From Polytrichum commune (lineage: Eukaryota; Streptophyta; Polytrichopsida; Polytrichales; Polytrichaceae): 64,000 nucleotides of DNA. Both the position numbers and the translations under genes were made by a program. Positions within the stretch are counted from its first letter, which is position 1. Each line of letters begins with the position of its first letter. Of this stretch, positions 23,376 through 35,800 are shown piece after piece. The notes beneath the pieces are model-generated. The model was not told where the DNA came from. It saw only the letters and a list, made by a program, of their open reading frames with translations, and searched no databases. Where the stretch lies: the NCBI GenBank assembly GCA_950295325.1, contig OX485804.1, positions 69,914,033 through 69,978,032 on the forward strand. The letters are read 5' to 3'.

Positions 23376-26300
23376 AATTAATTGTGATGTAGGATATTGA
23401 TTGTGACCCCATACCCATATCACAAAATGACTAATTATCTCTCTAGTGCACAAATTATGAATAATTGATGTAGAAAATGTAATCTAAGTTAGTAGATGTT
23501 ATTTAATCTATGAAGTTCTCTTGTTTCATTTAAAGATGTTGTTTATTCATGAGCATTGGATGGTTGAAGTGATAAGCATGTATTAGACTTTTCAAATGCA
23601 TGAAGATAATGAATTAATTTTCAATCCAAATTCGGAGGAAGCTAGGTACTATGCTTTCCTAAACCTTAAATTTGCACCTTTGCTTGTTATTTGCTCTTGT
23701 ATAGATTTTTGAATGAGCATGTTCAATTCTTTAAATCTAAAAACCTAGTTTTCAAGTCATGAAATTATAAGAATTAAGGTTGGCTTGTGGTTAATTCTTC
23801 ATCAATTTTTGTTGTTCGCTTACGTGTCTTGCAAGTAGTGTCCAATATGCCCATCTTTTTGCTATAACTACCTTTTGTAGATGATTGATGGTGTGCTACA
23901 ACATTTGGCAACCTCATTGTGGTAGACTCAGAGGATTGCGCTTTGTCTTGGAGGAAGACGTGGTGGAGTTGTTGGAGACTTTAAAGGTTGTCCGCCTCAT
24001 GCCAAGATTTAGTTTTAATTATTCATCATCATTGGTTTTAAACCTCTCGAATTTTTTTAGTCTAATCATGACATTGTAGAGGATATTGACATGGACCTTA
24101 ACATGTAGTACTCGAGAATGCATAGTTATATCCTAATCCTTCACATTGTAAATATTTGGTACAAGGTTGAATGTGTTTGTAAACACAATTAATGTAAATG
24201 TTTTCAATTTTTGTATTTAGCATTCTTTCATTTGAATGCAATCTTTTATTTTTGGAGTAGATAGTTATGTAAAATGTCATATCTTGTGACAATTGATTGT
24301 ATTTCTTGTTTTTTTCTATCCGTGTTTACAACTTGTCTATGTTAGGTTGTACATTTTGTTATCTCCATGTTGATTGGTAACCTTTTAACTAGTATCCAAG
24401 TGCTATTGGTTGTGTCTTAAATAACACATTGAATGGTTTAGCATTAGTATACCTAATTGAGACCGATTGAATGACAAGTTGGATGATATGGAACGTTTGT
24501 TGTTCACATAGTTGATTTTGCAATGCTATAGTATTCCGTTCATTATTTGATACTTGTATGATTTATTAAAAAAATATGGTGCCAAAAATTAACCTCTCTA
24601 AAAAATTACAAATAAATATAGGGTGCTAAAAAATAAGTCAAAGTAGCTTTATATTTACAAACAGGGAGGGAAAAAATATTGAAAGGTGCATAAATATCCC
24701 CACATTAAATACCCCATTATCGCACGTGGTTACAAAATGTAATGGGGGTGTGTTCCCCCTGAGATATAGTGATAACAACTATATAGTGGTATACATTAAT
24801 TCTGAAGTCCTAACTACCTACCCAATCATTTTTTGAGTGATGTATAGAATTGAATTTTGTTTTCTCATCCATCTTGCAGTCTTGCAATAAAAAATTACTA
24901 CAAATTTATATGGCAAGATAGCTTCATCACCTTCATGCATTTGTGATACGATTAGAAAGGACATGATTTGTGAGAATTTTATGCTTCATTTCAACCTTGG
25001 TGTGGTGTAACTGATAACAACTATCAAAATCATTATGAATTTACCATACCAAATACGAATAAAATTCATTCTTCATTAAGATCTTGGGGTGCACTTAGTG
25101 TTAAAAGCCAGGAATAACGTGTTGTGCGTCACCTCCAAATTAATACTCCTATATACAGTAAATAATTCTTGCATTAAAACAAATGATATAGATACGTACA
25201 TACATGCATACATGCATGCATACAACAGAAATTGGGGAATTCCCCAATCAAAGTCAAATTCCCTATGTGATGTAACATTCCCTGACTAGTACCAAGGAAA
25301 TTCAAATTCCGATGTAGACGTCTAACAGGGAAAATTTGAATCCCGTTTACATGACTATTCCTACAAGGGAATTTGCTTGAATCTCCCTTATGTGTATGAG
25401 GGAATTTCGGAGGATCTCCTTGTGAACTTCATTATACAATGCTGCAGGAACTTATGCAATTTGCAGTGATCAATCCACAAAATCCAATTTTCTATGTTGG
25501 AGACCTAACTGTGGGTTAATAGTTTGGACTTGTTCTAACTGCTCTGTTCGTGTCTCTTCATTTTCTTCTGCTGAGACGGTTGTGTGATCAAGTTGCACAG
25601 CGATCCAACTTCTGAATCTTGCCTTCACATATGTATAATCTTCTCAGTAACTCTATAACTCAGTGATTCTATAACTCCAAGGAGTTCTCTCCGCACCTTA
25701 TCAGCTTTCCTGTGACCTGTTCTATGGTGACCAATCTGAACTAATCGGCAAGATCTACCTTTGATTTGGCTTCGGGACTTGCCGGAGATCTAGTATCGAG
25801 AGCTCCGTTATACTTGCAAGAAACCCAGTTTGAGATCTAGTTGTGTTTTCAAGTGCGCGGATGCTCATTTGCGCAAGGTTGTCGATGCTCAGGTACTGTA
25901 CGTGCGCGTCTCTCAGTGGTTGTAGGGATTCTAGAGCTGTGTTGCTTCGGAGGGACGCCTTGCAGCAGCACAAAAACTCTGGATGTCCATCTCTCCAGTA
26001 GCTCTATATATAATGACCAGCTCTCCAACTGCTCTGCGACGTCCAGCTCTCCAGCGGCTCAACAATCAGCTCAGCTGTGACCAGCTCCGAACGGTGGAGT
26101 GCTATCATGTGAGCAGTCACAGCACTGAACAAGAAGATTCCCATGGTTATACATAAAGTACTATCCTATAACTGTGTTATATTCAGTGAAAAGTGTATTT
26201 AGGGGCACAAAATTGGTAGTTTCTTTGGATTTATGAACGAGCGATCCCTTCATATTGTGACATTCAATTGCTATCATAACACAGTGCACACAGAGAAAAA

Positions 26301-28480
26301 TGCATCCAACATTGTTGGATGTGGGCACTTGATTATAGTTATATGTTGTGGTCAAGGAGGATGAAATATGCACACAAAACCATGTTCCACTGAGTGTGGT
26401 TAATTCAAACAAAACAACACAAACACATCAACCAAATCAACAACAACTCAAGTTGAACCAACTTCAAGAACATCATCATTTCTTTCCTATGCATTGTCTA
26501 GCAATGGCTATATTGGGACATATGAGAGCAAGTTGGAATTTGGAGGACGAGCTGCATGACATGTAATGGCCTATTTGTAGCCATATCTTTGCAACCCCAT
26601 GTCTAATTTAGCTAATTGTTTCCTTGGTATGTTTGCATATGTTATCCAAATGATCTCACCAGTCGGAATTGAAGTTGACAAAGATATTTTTTTGACTTGC
26701 ACATTTAGAAGGTGCAATTGCATGAGAAGGCCATAAATGTATAACTCCAGTATAGTGTGTCAAATGACATTCAAACATGTCCCAAATAGTTTAATTTTTT
26801 GGGAGCACATCATGTTGGTATCCATGATTAAGGTGTGGGAAATTTCCCATTCATATTTATTTTTGTGCCACGTGCATAGGGGCACGAGGTGAATATTTTA
26901 ATGTTATTTTCTTTGTTGCCTCCCACAATTGGGCTGTATTCACATTTTGATCTCCTATAGGGGGTGTGATCATATTGGTTTAATTTTCTTACAATTGTTC
27001 ATTTGCTAGTTAGTCAATTGGAAGCTCAACTGTTCATTTGCACACTAATGCCAAGTGTCATGTGTATACAATCTATACCTTTCACACCTACCACTGTGGC
27101 CGAAAGTGAGTGTGGGTAGAAAATACATTTGTCCAATGTATTTTACATGTGGGCAGAAAATTAGAGTGGCTTATATATTAATAAACTATTAAAAGTCAAA
27201 TGTAAAATTTGATTAAATATAGAAATGTTGATAGTTTTGGTGTAATATTGATAATCTCCAATTTACAATGATTCATGTTCTGAAAATTATAACATTGATG
27301 CCATATTGTTGAACAAATGATATTGCAAACCGTGGGCCCAAAATTGGTGTGGGTCAAAAGATGTTACATTGACTTGAATTATCTTGGTAGGTCAAAATTA
27401 TAGTGGGCCGTAATAATAGATATGAAAGGACCTGTAGTGGGCACTGAAGAAAAAATATTGAGCACTATCTAATGACAAGTGACATATGTTTACATTTTGA
27501 TATTAAAAGGGGAAGATATTATGGAGCCATCATGTGGTTTCATGTGGCCCAATGTGGAGGGATTTCATTCCAACATAGACCGAATTGATCTACAAACTGC
27601 CACAATGTGATCAACATGGCACATTGGTACAAACAACCCCCCTAACAACTGAGAACATAATGACTACATGGATGGGTGAAACGTATAATGACATGGGGTA
27701 GAGTAACAACAATGCCCTTATGTATGGTATGGCCTCGAGGATAGAGCATTCCTAAGAGGAAAGAGATCGCCAATTGTCAAGCATATTGTCACACTCCATC
27801 AAGAAAGTGGTATTGGACTTTTGGTCATGGCTGTTTTTCCCAAAATTGGCAAGATGGTAGCCTTAGAATGAGCCTACGACTTTTGCAAGCTGGTGAATTC
27901 AACAATTACCATGAACCAATTAGCAGCCATTGAGTATGGATCCAATGGTTTAAAGTTTGGACAGATCCACAATTAAATGGAGAACATTTGGGCGAATCTA
28001 CTTCCGCTGGTCACTGGAGGTTAGGGTTTAGGGTATTGCATTGTCACATTTGTATTTGTGAATGTTTTAATTCAATACTTTGCTTTATCTTCTTTGTTTT
28101 GTGTATGGCATTCAGTAACTATACTGCTCCCCAAGAATTGCACGTACTTTAACAGTTCCAAACGATCAAACAGCTATAGTTCTTCAAACAAAGTATGGAG
28201 AACAATGTGAAGATGACATCCTTACAAATGCAATCTCCATCAACTACCGGAGAGGGCTCTCTATTCCTACATCAAAAAAGAAGTAATTCTGTCAGTCCTA
28301 CATTGACTGAGACCCACTTGACTCCCGCGTGGGAAAATCTATCTTCTGGCACTAGTAGTAAAGATGTAATAAATAGAGCGCCCCTATGGTACTATCAGGT
28401 GGAGATAACATTATAAACAATTGCATTCATGGCCAGGAACATTGAACATATATAGGTAGTCAAACTCTGACATTTGGACC
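23376..28480. other. Intergenic DNA, no gene recognised
   Basis: Open frames are short and lack recognisable motifs. Small local features are a 'catacatgcatgcatac' microsatellite at about 25197-25223 and a short 'ccagctctccag' tandem repeat at about 25989-26058. A frame at 28195-28416 shows no domain. The left part may contain further decayed element DNA. Confidence 0.5.
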
Positions 28481-29083
28481 ACATGCTCACATGCTGGCCA
28501 GTTCCTGCTTCATAATGGTCATTGTTTTGATCCCAGTGGAGGAACTCATCAAGTACAGTACTTGTGGGTCACATAGTCTCTGATGCAGTTGTGACGAAGC
28601 TCCTCGGTGCTCCTCAATGTAGTGAGGTTGTAGCCTGTTTGAAGAGACATGCACAGAGCACCGACCTATTGTACAAATAGCATCGACCCCAAATCCCCAG
28701 CAGTCCAAAAAAGGAGATGGATTTGAGAAATATGAAGTCAGAAATTTGTGGGGAAAATTCATACCGAGTTTGCATGGATTGGCAGCACATTGCACGTGAA
28801 AAGAAAGTGTTGAGGCTCCATGGTAGACTGAAGGGAGGTGTAATGGCAGGCATAAACACTAAACCTTAAACCCATACAAACTGGGGTTGTGTGTGTGCAG
28901 CAGAAATCACCCTAGGTTGTGGCTTGCAAGGCGTGGCATGTGAGGCTTGCTTGGGTGAATGAGTGAAGCAGGTGCACCTCCTGCTGGCTGGCAGCATAAT
29001 TTTGTCAAAGGGAAGGGCCATGAAGGGAGATGTGGTATGGATGCAAGCAGCTGAGTTTCCATACTCTGCTGCTACTCTTCCAG

Positions 29084-32000
29084 CTATGGCAGGCGTTGAA
29101 GGCCTGCATTAGTGGCTGATAAGACAAGGGGATGCACAGTCTTAGTGAAGATGGTGGCATCCAGCCTTTCGATGAGCAACCAGACCTCATTGGAGTACTC
29201 ACGAGAGATGGCACGGAGGTAGCCCAGTGTGCACTTGCGCCATTGCATTTCTTCCTGTGCAGTCGTGAACAGGTCCGTGCCATTCGTGACATCACCACCC
29301 TTCTGTGGAACACTTTCGCTTTCCATGGGAGTAGTGTCTTCTTCAACTTCTTCCATTGCGGAAGGACCATCAGCATCCCTTTCCGAAACATCAGCTTGTT
29401 CAGGAGCCTGCGATTCTTCTGGCAGTGGTTTTGCGAGGCGTTCGTTCAATAAATCTGCAAAGCTCTGGTAGACAGCCAGGAACAAGGCCTCCTGTTCTCG
29501 CAGCGCCCTGGCAAGGAGCGCCTCTTTTGCTTCCAGGGAATCCTGTGTGGATGTCTCTTCATCTTGCGCTTTGTCGGCAACCGTCTTCGCCCAATCGACT
29601 TTTGCACTAGCTGGGCTGCGAGCTTCATCGGTTTTTGCTGCCTTGAGCGCCTCAACAGCTGCTTCCCACTTCACATGGGCTTTCGCAGTTGCGGCCACGG
29701 CTAACTTCAATGCCTTCTCTGCAGCCAGGACTTCGCGCCGAAGGTCCACTGTCCGGTTGTTGGTTTTGTTGATGGCATTCCGCAGAATCTCCCACAAATG
29801 GTCTGAGGTGTGGAAATGCTGCACATTGTGGGGGCTGAAGACCCAGGCAACTATGGCCAAATTGGACACCATGCGGTAGCCCATCATGCGGTCGATGACA
29901 ATGGCACTCATCTGCGCAGAATTCCTCCACAGCTGTGACACCGAGGTGATCATGGCCACCTGTGACACCTGGTCAGGTGCTATTTTCCTGAAGATCTGGC
30001 CATACTTCTCCAGGACAGTAATTGTGTGTGTGAAGCTCTTGGCGCCAATATACAGTAAGGTCTGCACAACGATCTGAATCGATGCCTGCTGCCCTTGGGT
30101 GGGCAGAATGTGCTCGTCAATCCACACTTGAATCTCGCGCACCGTTTTCTTGCCCCTAACCAGTCCTGTGAGCTCTGTTGCGAGCGCAAATTCGGCTTCA
30201 GGAACCAACCCTTTTCCCTCTGCTCCGTATGCATACATGGGCGTGTTCTTTGGTGGCAGCAGCTCAGCAAGCTTTGGAGTGGCCACAACACTGTCTTTGA
30301 TCTTATCCCAGTATGCCAACCGCACCTCCTTCTCTAGCACCTCCTTTGCAAACACCCGGCGAGGTGACCACACAGGTTCCTCCAGAATGTGCGCCCACTC
30401 TTCCCACGGCCACACGAACTGGAAATTTGAGAGATGATGGGACAGCCACTGCACCAGCCGCGTCCGGCACTCCACATCCATCTCTGCCACTCTGCTGAAC
30501 AGTGCCCGCACAGCCCCCGCCACCACAGCAGGGAAAGCACCTGGGAGTGCCTTGCAGAGGTCCACCATGACCACCGTGTAGTAGATCAAGCGGAATGGTG
30601 GCTTCGGCAGGAGGAGCAGCTGTGAGAACACCGTCTCTGCCATCAAATATTCATACCGAAAGGGCACTGGGAGACCCACCATGTATGCTGCGCACTCCTT
30701 CCTGCAACCATTGAGGTGGAAGAGCACGTCCAGGAGATACTCTTCCACCACGAACCTGAAACAGTCAATTGCACAAAAAGAATTCAGCACAAAGTTGCCA
30801 ATGCTTTTGGAAGTGGCGCCAGTTCAATGCAACTATGTTTTGTAGCTTATAGCCGACTCCGAAACTTAATTGTGCACTGTTTTTGACATTTGTTACATAT
30901 TGCTGGAGTTTGTCAGGGTTTAAAGCAAACCCTACTACTTAGTCTGCATGTAGAAAGAAGAGCAGGGGTTTGGCAAACAATGTAGCCATGTATGTCGACA
31001 GTGTTTGATTCTGAAGAGTACGGGTTGTGGTCACCAATTCATGCTGTTGCGGCATCAGTGGCATGTAGAAGTTACGATTCATCAATACAACTAAATTCTG
31101 CCATGAACCATAATTCCTACAACTCAATTCTGTCATAACATCGAATTGAGCAAGCATGCGTTGGCAAGTTCTGCCAATTCAATGCAACTAACAAACTGAC
31201 TCCGAAACTTGATTGTGCACTGTTTTTGACACGTTCCATTCTTGTGGACTTTATGAGGGTTTAGGGTAAACCCTAATTCTTAGTCTGCAAGTAGAAAGAC
31301 GAGCAGCGATTGCGCAAACAATGCGGGCAAACAATGTGAGCAGTAATTTGATTCTAAATTGCAGTGGTTGTGGTCACCAATTCCTTTTGAGGCATTTAGA
31401 AGATAATGAACAATTCAATTCCGCCACGAACCTATCGATGGGTGTCATCTTCTCGTCGGTCTTGGCGGCGGGGAAGATGTGGAGGCGCACGAGCCGCCGT
31501 GGGTACATGCGCTGGGCCTCCTGGCGCTGTCGCCCTAGGCTGATGGCAGTGGCGTCCGGGGGAGGTTTGGGAGTTTCGGGCACACTCACTGGGCCGAAGT
31601 CGTGGCTCTGCATGGTGGCCAGGCGCGCTTCGAAGACGAGGTGGGGACGAGGCACGCTGTCCACTTTCCAAGCGCCAGCCATGAGCCCCTGCACGCGCGA
31701 CCAGAGATCGTCGAGGTAGTCCTCGCACTTGGTGGTGTCCTTGTCGTCGACTGGCTCAAACACCTGCAGGGACGTGTACGTGAGCGGCTTTCGCAGATTG
31801 AGGTAGGCCTCCACCCCGTTGAGGACTCGGTCGAGCTCCTCGGGGACGCGCTCTGCCAGCTCCATTCCCCCCCACGGCAGAGACGCCAGGATGCAGAAGA
31901 CATAGAAATCGGCCCGCGATTGCCACTCGGGATTGCCGTTCTCCTCATCCACGGTAGTGGCAGCTGATGACACCAGCGCTTCGTACAACTCTATCAGGCT

Positions 32001-32366
32001 GGCCGGCGCCACCACCCCACTGCACATAAGAACTGTGAGAAAGCGGGTGAGAATCCTGAGTTTGTTGCAGTTATCGGTGTCCAAGGCCTCCTGGATTCCA
32101 GCGTGCGTCTGCGCCACCACCTTGGCCACGAACTCCGTGTCCTCCGTGTTGATCAGGCCCACGAGCGCCCCATACAGGGGATCCTTGTGGGGGAGCTCCT
32201 CCACGCATTGCATCAGCAGCGCCAGAATCTCGCTCCCGCTGTGCGGCAAGTCCCTCGCCAGGTAGCTGAAGCACGTCTCCACATGGTCCTCCGCATCCGC
32301 ATGGCCCCCATACTCCTGGCACCTCTCGCCGATCCTCACCAGCAGCGAATGCCAGCTCGCACTCAT
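29084..32366 (-). CDS. CBP80: Nuclear cap-binding protein subunit 1 (CBP80/ABH1), two exons
   Basis: Exon 1 (32366-31432) and exon 2 (30755-29084) join through AG|GT...AG|GT to 2607 nt, 868 aa, close to the roughly 850 aa of plant CBP80. The protein is the large subunit of the nuclear cap-binding complex. With CBP20 it binds the m7G cap of transcripts and supports splicing, export and microRNA processing. Exon 1 carries the N-terminal MIF4G-like region (ETCFSYLARDLPHSGSEILA, SSAATTVDEENGNPEWQ, LASLPWGGMELAERVP). Exon 2 carries the remaining helical domains, including VWPWEEWAHI and EYSNEVWLLIERLD near the C-terminus. The start at MSASWHSLLVRIGERCQEYG matches the family N-terminus, although the frame is open 23 codons further up. 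The exons are much more GC-rich than the neighbouring nardilysin gene. Arabidopsis CBP80 has many introns and this gene only one, suggesting past retroposition or intron loss. Confidence 0.93.
30756..31431 (-). repeat. CBP80 intron built of two tandem repeat units
   Basis: The 676-bp intron holds two diverged copies of one unit of roughly 330 bp. Paired phrases include 'cgaaactt.attgtgcactgttttt' near 30860 and 31205, 'agtctgca.gtagaaaga' near 30941 and 31280, and 'ggttgtggtcaccaattc' near 31023 and 31366. A phrase reading on the - strand as GGTTC.TGG.GGAA occurs three times: at the start of the intron, mid-intron near 31107, and at the start of exon 2. The unit boundary therefore coincides with the splice junctions. 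Confidence 0.75.
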
Positions 32367-32856
32367 CCTTCTGCGCGCGCTCTCAGTTATTCCCTCAGAC
32401 TTTCCACCACCATCTGCACATCCCTCCACACTCAACCTAACAACATCACCCTAACATCAACCTAACATCAACCCACATGACTAACAAAGCCTCTCCGACA
32501 CCTAATCCAGATACCCTCCAACTTACTTTCCTCTCCGACGCAACCCCTAATCCACAAACCCTCCAACTTACTGTCCCCTCCCAACGAAACCCGTCCCCCA
32601 AACCCTAACCCGCAACCTCTCCAACTTACTTCCCAACTCAATGCTCTCCGATGCAACCCCCTACACCCGCTAACTTTTGAAACTTTTTACGCTGCCGGTT
32701 GCCAGCAAGGATTTTGATGTCAAGAAACTAGGGGAGGTGGCAAAAAGCGTGGATTAGGGCTGAGTCAGCCGACCTTTGTTGTTAGGTTAAGGAACAGAAA
32801 ACTGTGATAATCTTAGTAGTGGAGGGGCTGCTGGTCTGGCAAGATTTGTGCGGAGA
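32367..32856. promoter_or_regulatory. Shared divergent promoter of CBP80 and the nardilysin-like gene
   Basis: The two ATGs are 490 bp apart and point away from each other. The interval is C-rich on the + strand and contains a telo-box (AAACCCTAA, 32600-32608), a motif found in plant housekeeping promoters. The phrase CTCCAACTTACT occurs at about 32516, 32570 and 32617 within units of roughly 50 bp that also share 'cctctccgac' and 'aacccctaatcc'. No clear TATA box is seen. Joint regulation is an inference from the spacing. Confidence 0.6.
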
Positions 32857-35800
32857 ATGCCCTCCCTCCCTTTGCTGTCTCTGTCTGGCCAGCTCTGTGC
32901 TGCCAATTTGGGTGCCCCAGTCCGTGAGTTTGCCCTACCACCAGTTCGGAGGGTGAGTGGTGGTATCTTGTCAAAGAGAAGTCGGGGAGCTCCTGTCGCG
33001 TGCCGAAGCTTTCTGGCTATGGGGGCGGAGATGGTAGTAGAGGGGCCTCAGGTCATCAAGGCTGCATCGGATCAGCGGCTTTACGAGGTATTCAAGCTGC
33101 CCAATGGGTTGTCAGCTTTATTGATTCATGACCCGGCCATGGCTAGTTCTCACGCTCATCCTGGGAAACCCAACTCCGGTCATGGCAAAGATAGTGAAGA
33201 TGAGGAGGATGACGACGATGAGAATGACGATGAGTCTGGGAGCGAGGGCGATGATGAGGAGGACGACGAAGATGGGATGGAGGTTGACGGCTGTTGCGAC
33301 CACGAGCATAATCCTAGACATGTGCACCATGCTGGCTGCAATCACGGTGAGTTTCTACTCTATTTCGTTCCTCATTTGGGACAATTGCAGTGTGACATGT
33401 GCTTCAGAGTCATCATTTTACACGTTGTTGGGCAAATGCGACCAATTCAGTAAATTTCCTAAACTAGGATTGCGCCCGCTGAAGTCATATTCCTCTCATC
33501 ATCTCTCGAAGGGATGGGTTGCACTCAACCTAGAAATTTTTACTCTTGGCTCAGAGACAAAGTTCAGCCCTTGAGATTCCTTACTTCCTTGCTCTGTTTT
33601 GGGGATTCTTCGCCTCATAAAGAACATGAGGAGGTTATGCTTCAATGCATTTGATGGTCAAATTAGTGTCACAACCATGCAAACTGTGTGAGTGGGGGCC
33701 TCCTGCTGATGTATGATTTGTCTTTGAATAATCGTAATTGCATGTACAAAACAGATTCTAGTCTGAATGGAATGGAGATTATGAATTTCTTTAGTGTTTC
33801 CAGTTTCACGCACATTGTAAGCCGGAAGCTCAAGGGGAATTGGTAAATCTCCTGGTGAACAATCGTGGAGTCTTATTATCCGATTAGAATTCGATTCAAG
33901 CCGGCACATGTACTTAGGACGAGCAATTGTCCAGATCATATGTGAATTTGATGTGGCCTGCAGATCGTTCCAAATCCAACATGCGGGTAACTTTATCATG
34001 CCAAACAACAGTGATAAAAAACGTTGATTATTACTGTCTTTTAGTTACCTAATCATCCCTTTTACATCTTTGACTTTAAATTCTGAACTAAGATAAGAGT
34101 AAATATTCAGGGTACATCTGCTTTGCTTCTCATTTCTTTGTGCTGGAGGTCTAACCTGGAGGGCTGGAGAGGATTTTCAGGAGTACATGAAGAAGGCAGT
34201 GAAGAGATCAATGGCGAGGAGGATGAAACAGATGAGGACAGTGACAATCCCTCTCATGGTGGTATGCAGACCCCCACAAAAAAGGTATGCTTGGGAAATA
34301 TAAATGTGGACTAAACTGCAGGCTTCTTCTATCAGCTTTGCACCAATGTCATTTCATCTAGGGCACAGGCTTCTTCAATTGCAACTTACAGGAGGTGTTT
34401 TTTATTTGAAGTTATTGCTGTTTTCCATGAGTAGTCAAAGTAGACTCTTTTTTTGAAGCTCAATATACTAAATATATCAATTTTAAAGTTTTCCAATTTT
34501 CATGAGTAGTCATAAAAGATCTGGAGTGACTTGTTGCAGTAAGGCAGATATCATTTGCAGCCCCAAATGAAAAGTTGGCACTGTATGCACTATATCGCAT
34601 TGCAATTCTGCATCAAGATCAGAAATGACTTGTTGCAGCAATGTAAACATTGTTGAGAGGATGAAGTTAACCACCTGATTGTGTGCACTATTGTGCATGA
34701 CCATAATTGGAACTGGTTGTGGGTATAGGCAGCTGCGGCCATGTGTGTGGGTGTTGGGAGTTTTTCTGATCCCCAAGATGCTCAGGGCTTAGCCCATTTT
34801 CTTGGTAAGTGGATGACTCTACTGGCAACTGAATGCTTACATCTGAGGGTTTTTTCCTTATTAAAATCAACTCAGCAATTGATCGTTGTAGTGCAGTGTA
34901 GTATTTTTCTTTTTTGTTTTATATCATAACAGCGAGGAACATGATTTATGACTTATTCAAAACCAGAGCACACTTAAAGTATGGGGTTTAGCACATTTTA
35001 CTCTGTTAGTGTCATACAGCACCTTCATTTTAGTGTGTCATTGCATGACAGCTGATGTTCTTTTAAAATCGATTGAGCCGGTGGTTGGTGTAGGACAAAG
35101 TGCAGTGCCCTGCTGTAGTTTACAAATTTGATGATACATGAATACATGATCATAATCATGATCTATACAAAGCTGGAGCAAACACAAAATATGGGATTTA
35201 GCTCCTTCTGCACTGTATCAATGTTACGCAATGCTGTCATTTTAGTGTGTCATTGCATGATATGTGATGTTCTTCTAAAATCAACTGAGCGGGTGATTGC
35301 CATAGGAATAAGTGCAGTAGTCTGCTGTTGTTTTTAATATGATAACATACCAGGAACATGATTTATGACTTATATAAAGCTGGAGCAAATATAATGTGTG
35401 GTGTAGCTCCTCCTGTACTGCATCAATGTTATTCAATGCCTGCACTTTAGTGTGTCATTGCATGACAGCCTCCTGCATGCAACCCTGATGTTGTACTTTT
35501 GCAGAACATATGCTTTTCATGGGAAGTGAGAAATTTCCAGATGAGAATGAGGTGCTCTTTTACCCACTAATAAGTTGTACAATTTCTTCCTTGTAATATC
35601 TGCTTTTCTTTTCCTTTAGGATCTAAATCGCTTAGTTGGATGGTAACTCAAATTGGGAACTTATATATGTTAAGGATTGTACAGTATATTTTCTGATTTT
35701 TACCCTTATTAATTATAGAAAAGAACATGTCCAGGTGATTTTTGTCGCTTGTGCATCATTGAAAGTCTTACCTTTCTTCTCTAATAGGAACCCACTTGTC

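Noticed and set aside
28487-28859. - strand open frames downstream of CBP80 as further CBP80 exons or a gene
   Set aside because: CBP80 already ends with a normal C-terminus at 29084. These frames contain no cap-binding or other recognisable sequence and are likely 3' flanking DNA.
29005-30625. Several 60-130 aa frames on both strands over CBP80 exon 2
   Set aside because: They are shadows of the GC-rich CBP80 coding frame and lack independent support.
33658-34008. 116-aa - strand frame in the nardilysin region
   Set aside because: It lies wholly inside the first nardilysin intron, has no domain, and is interrupted by no splice structure of its own.
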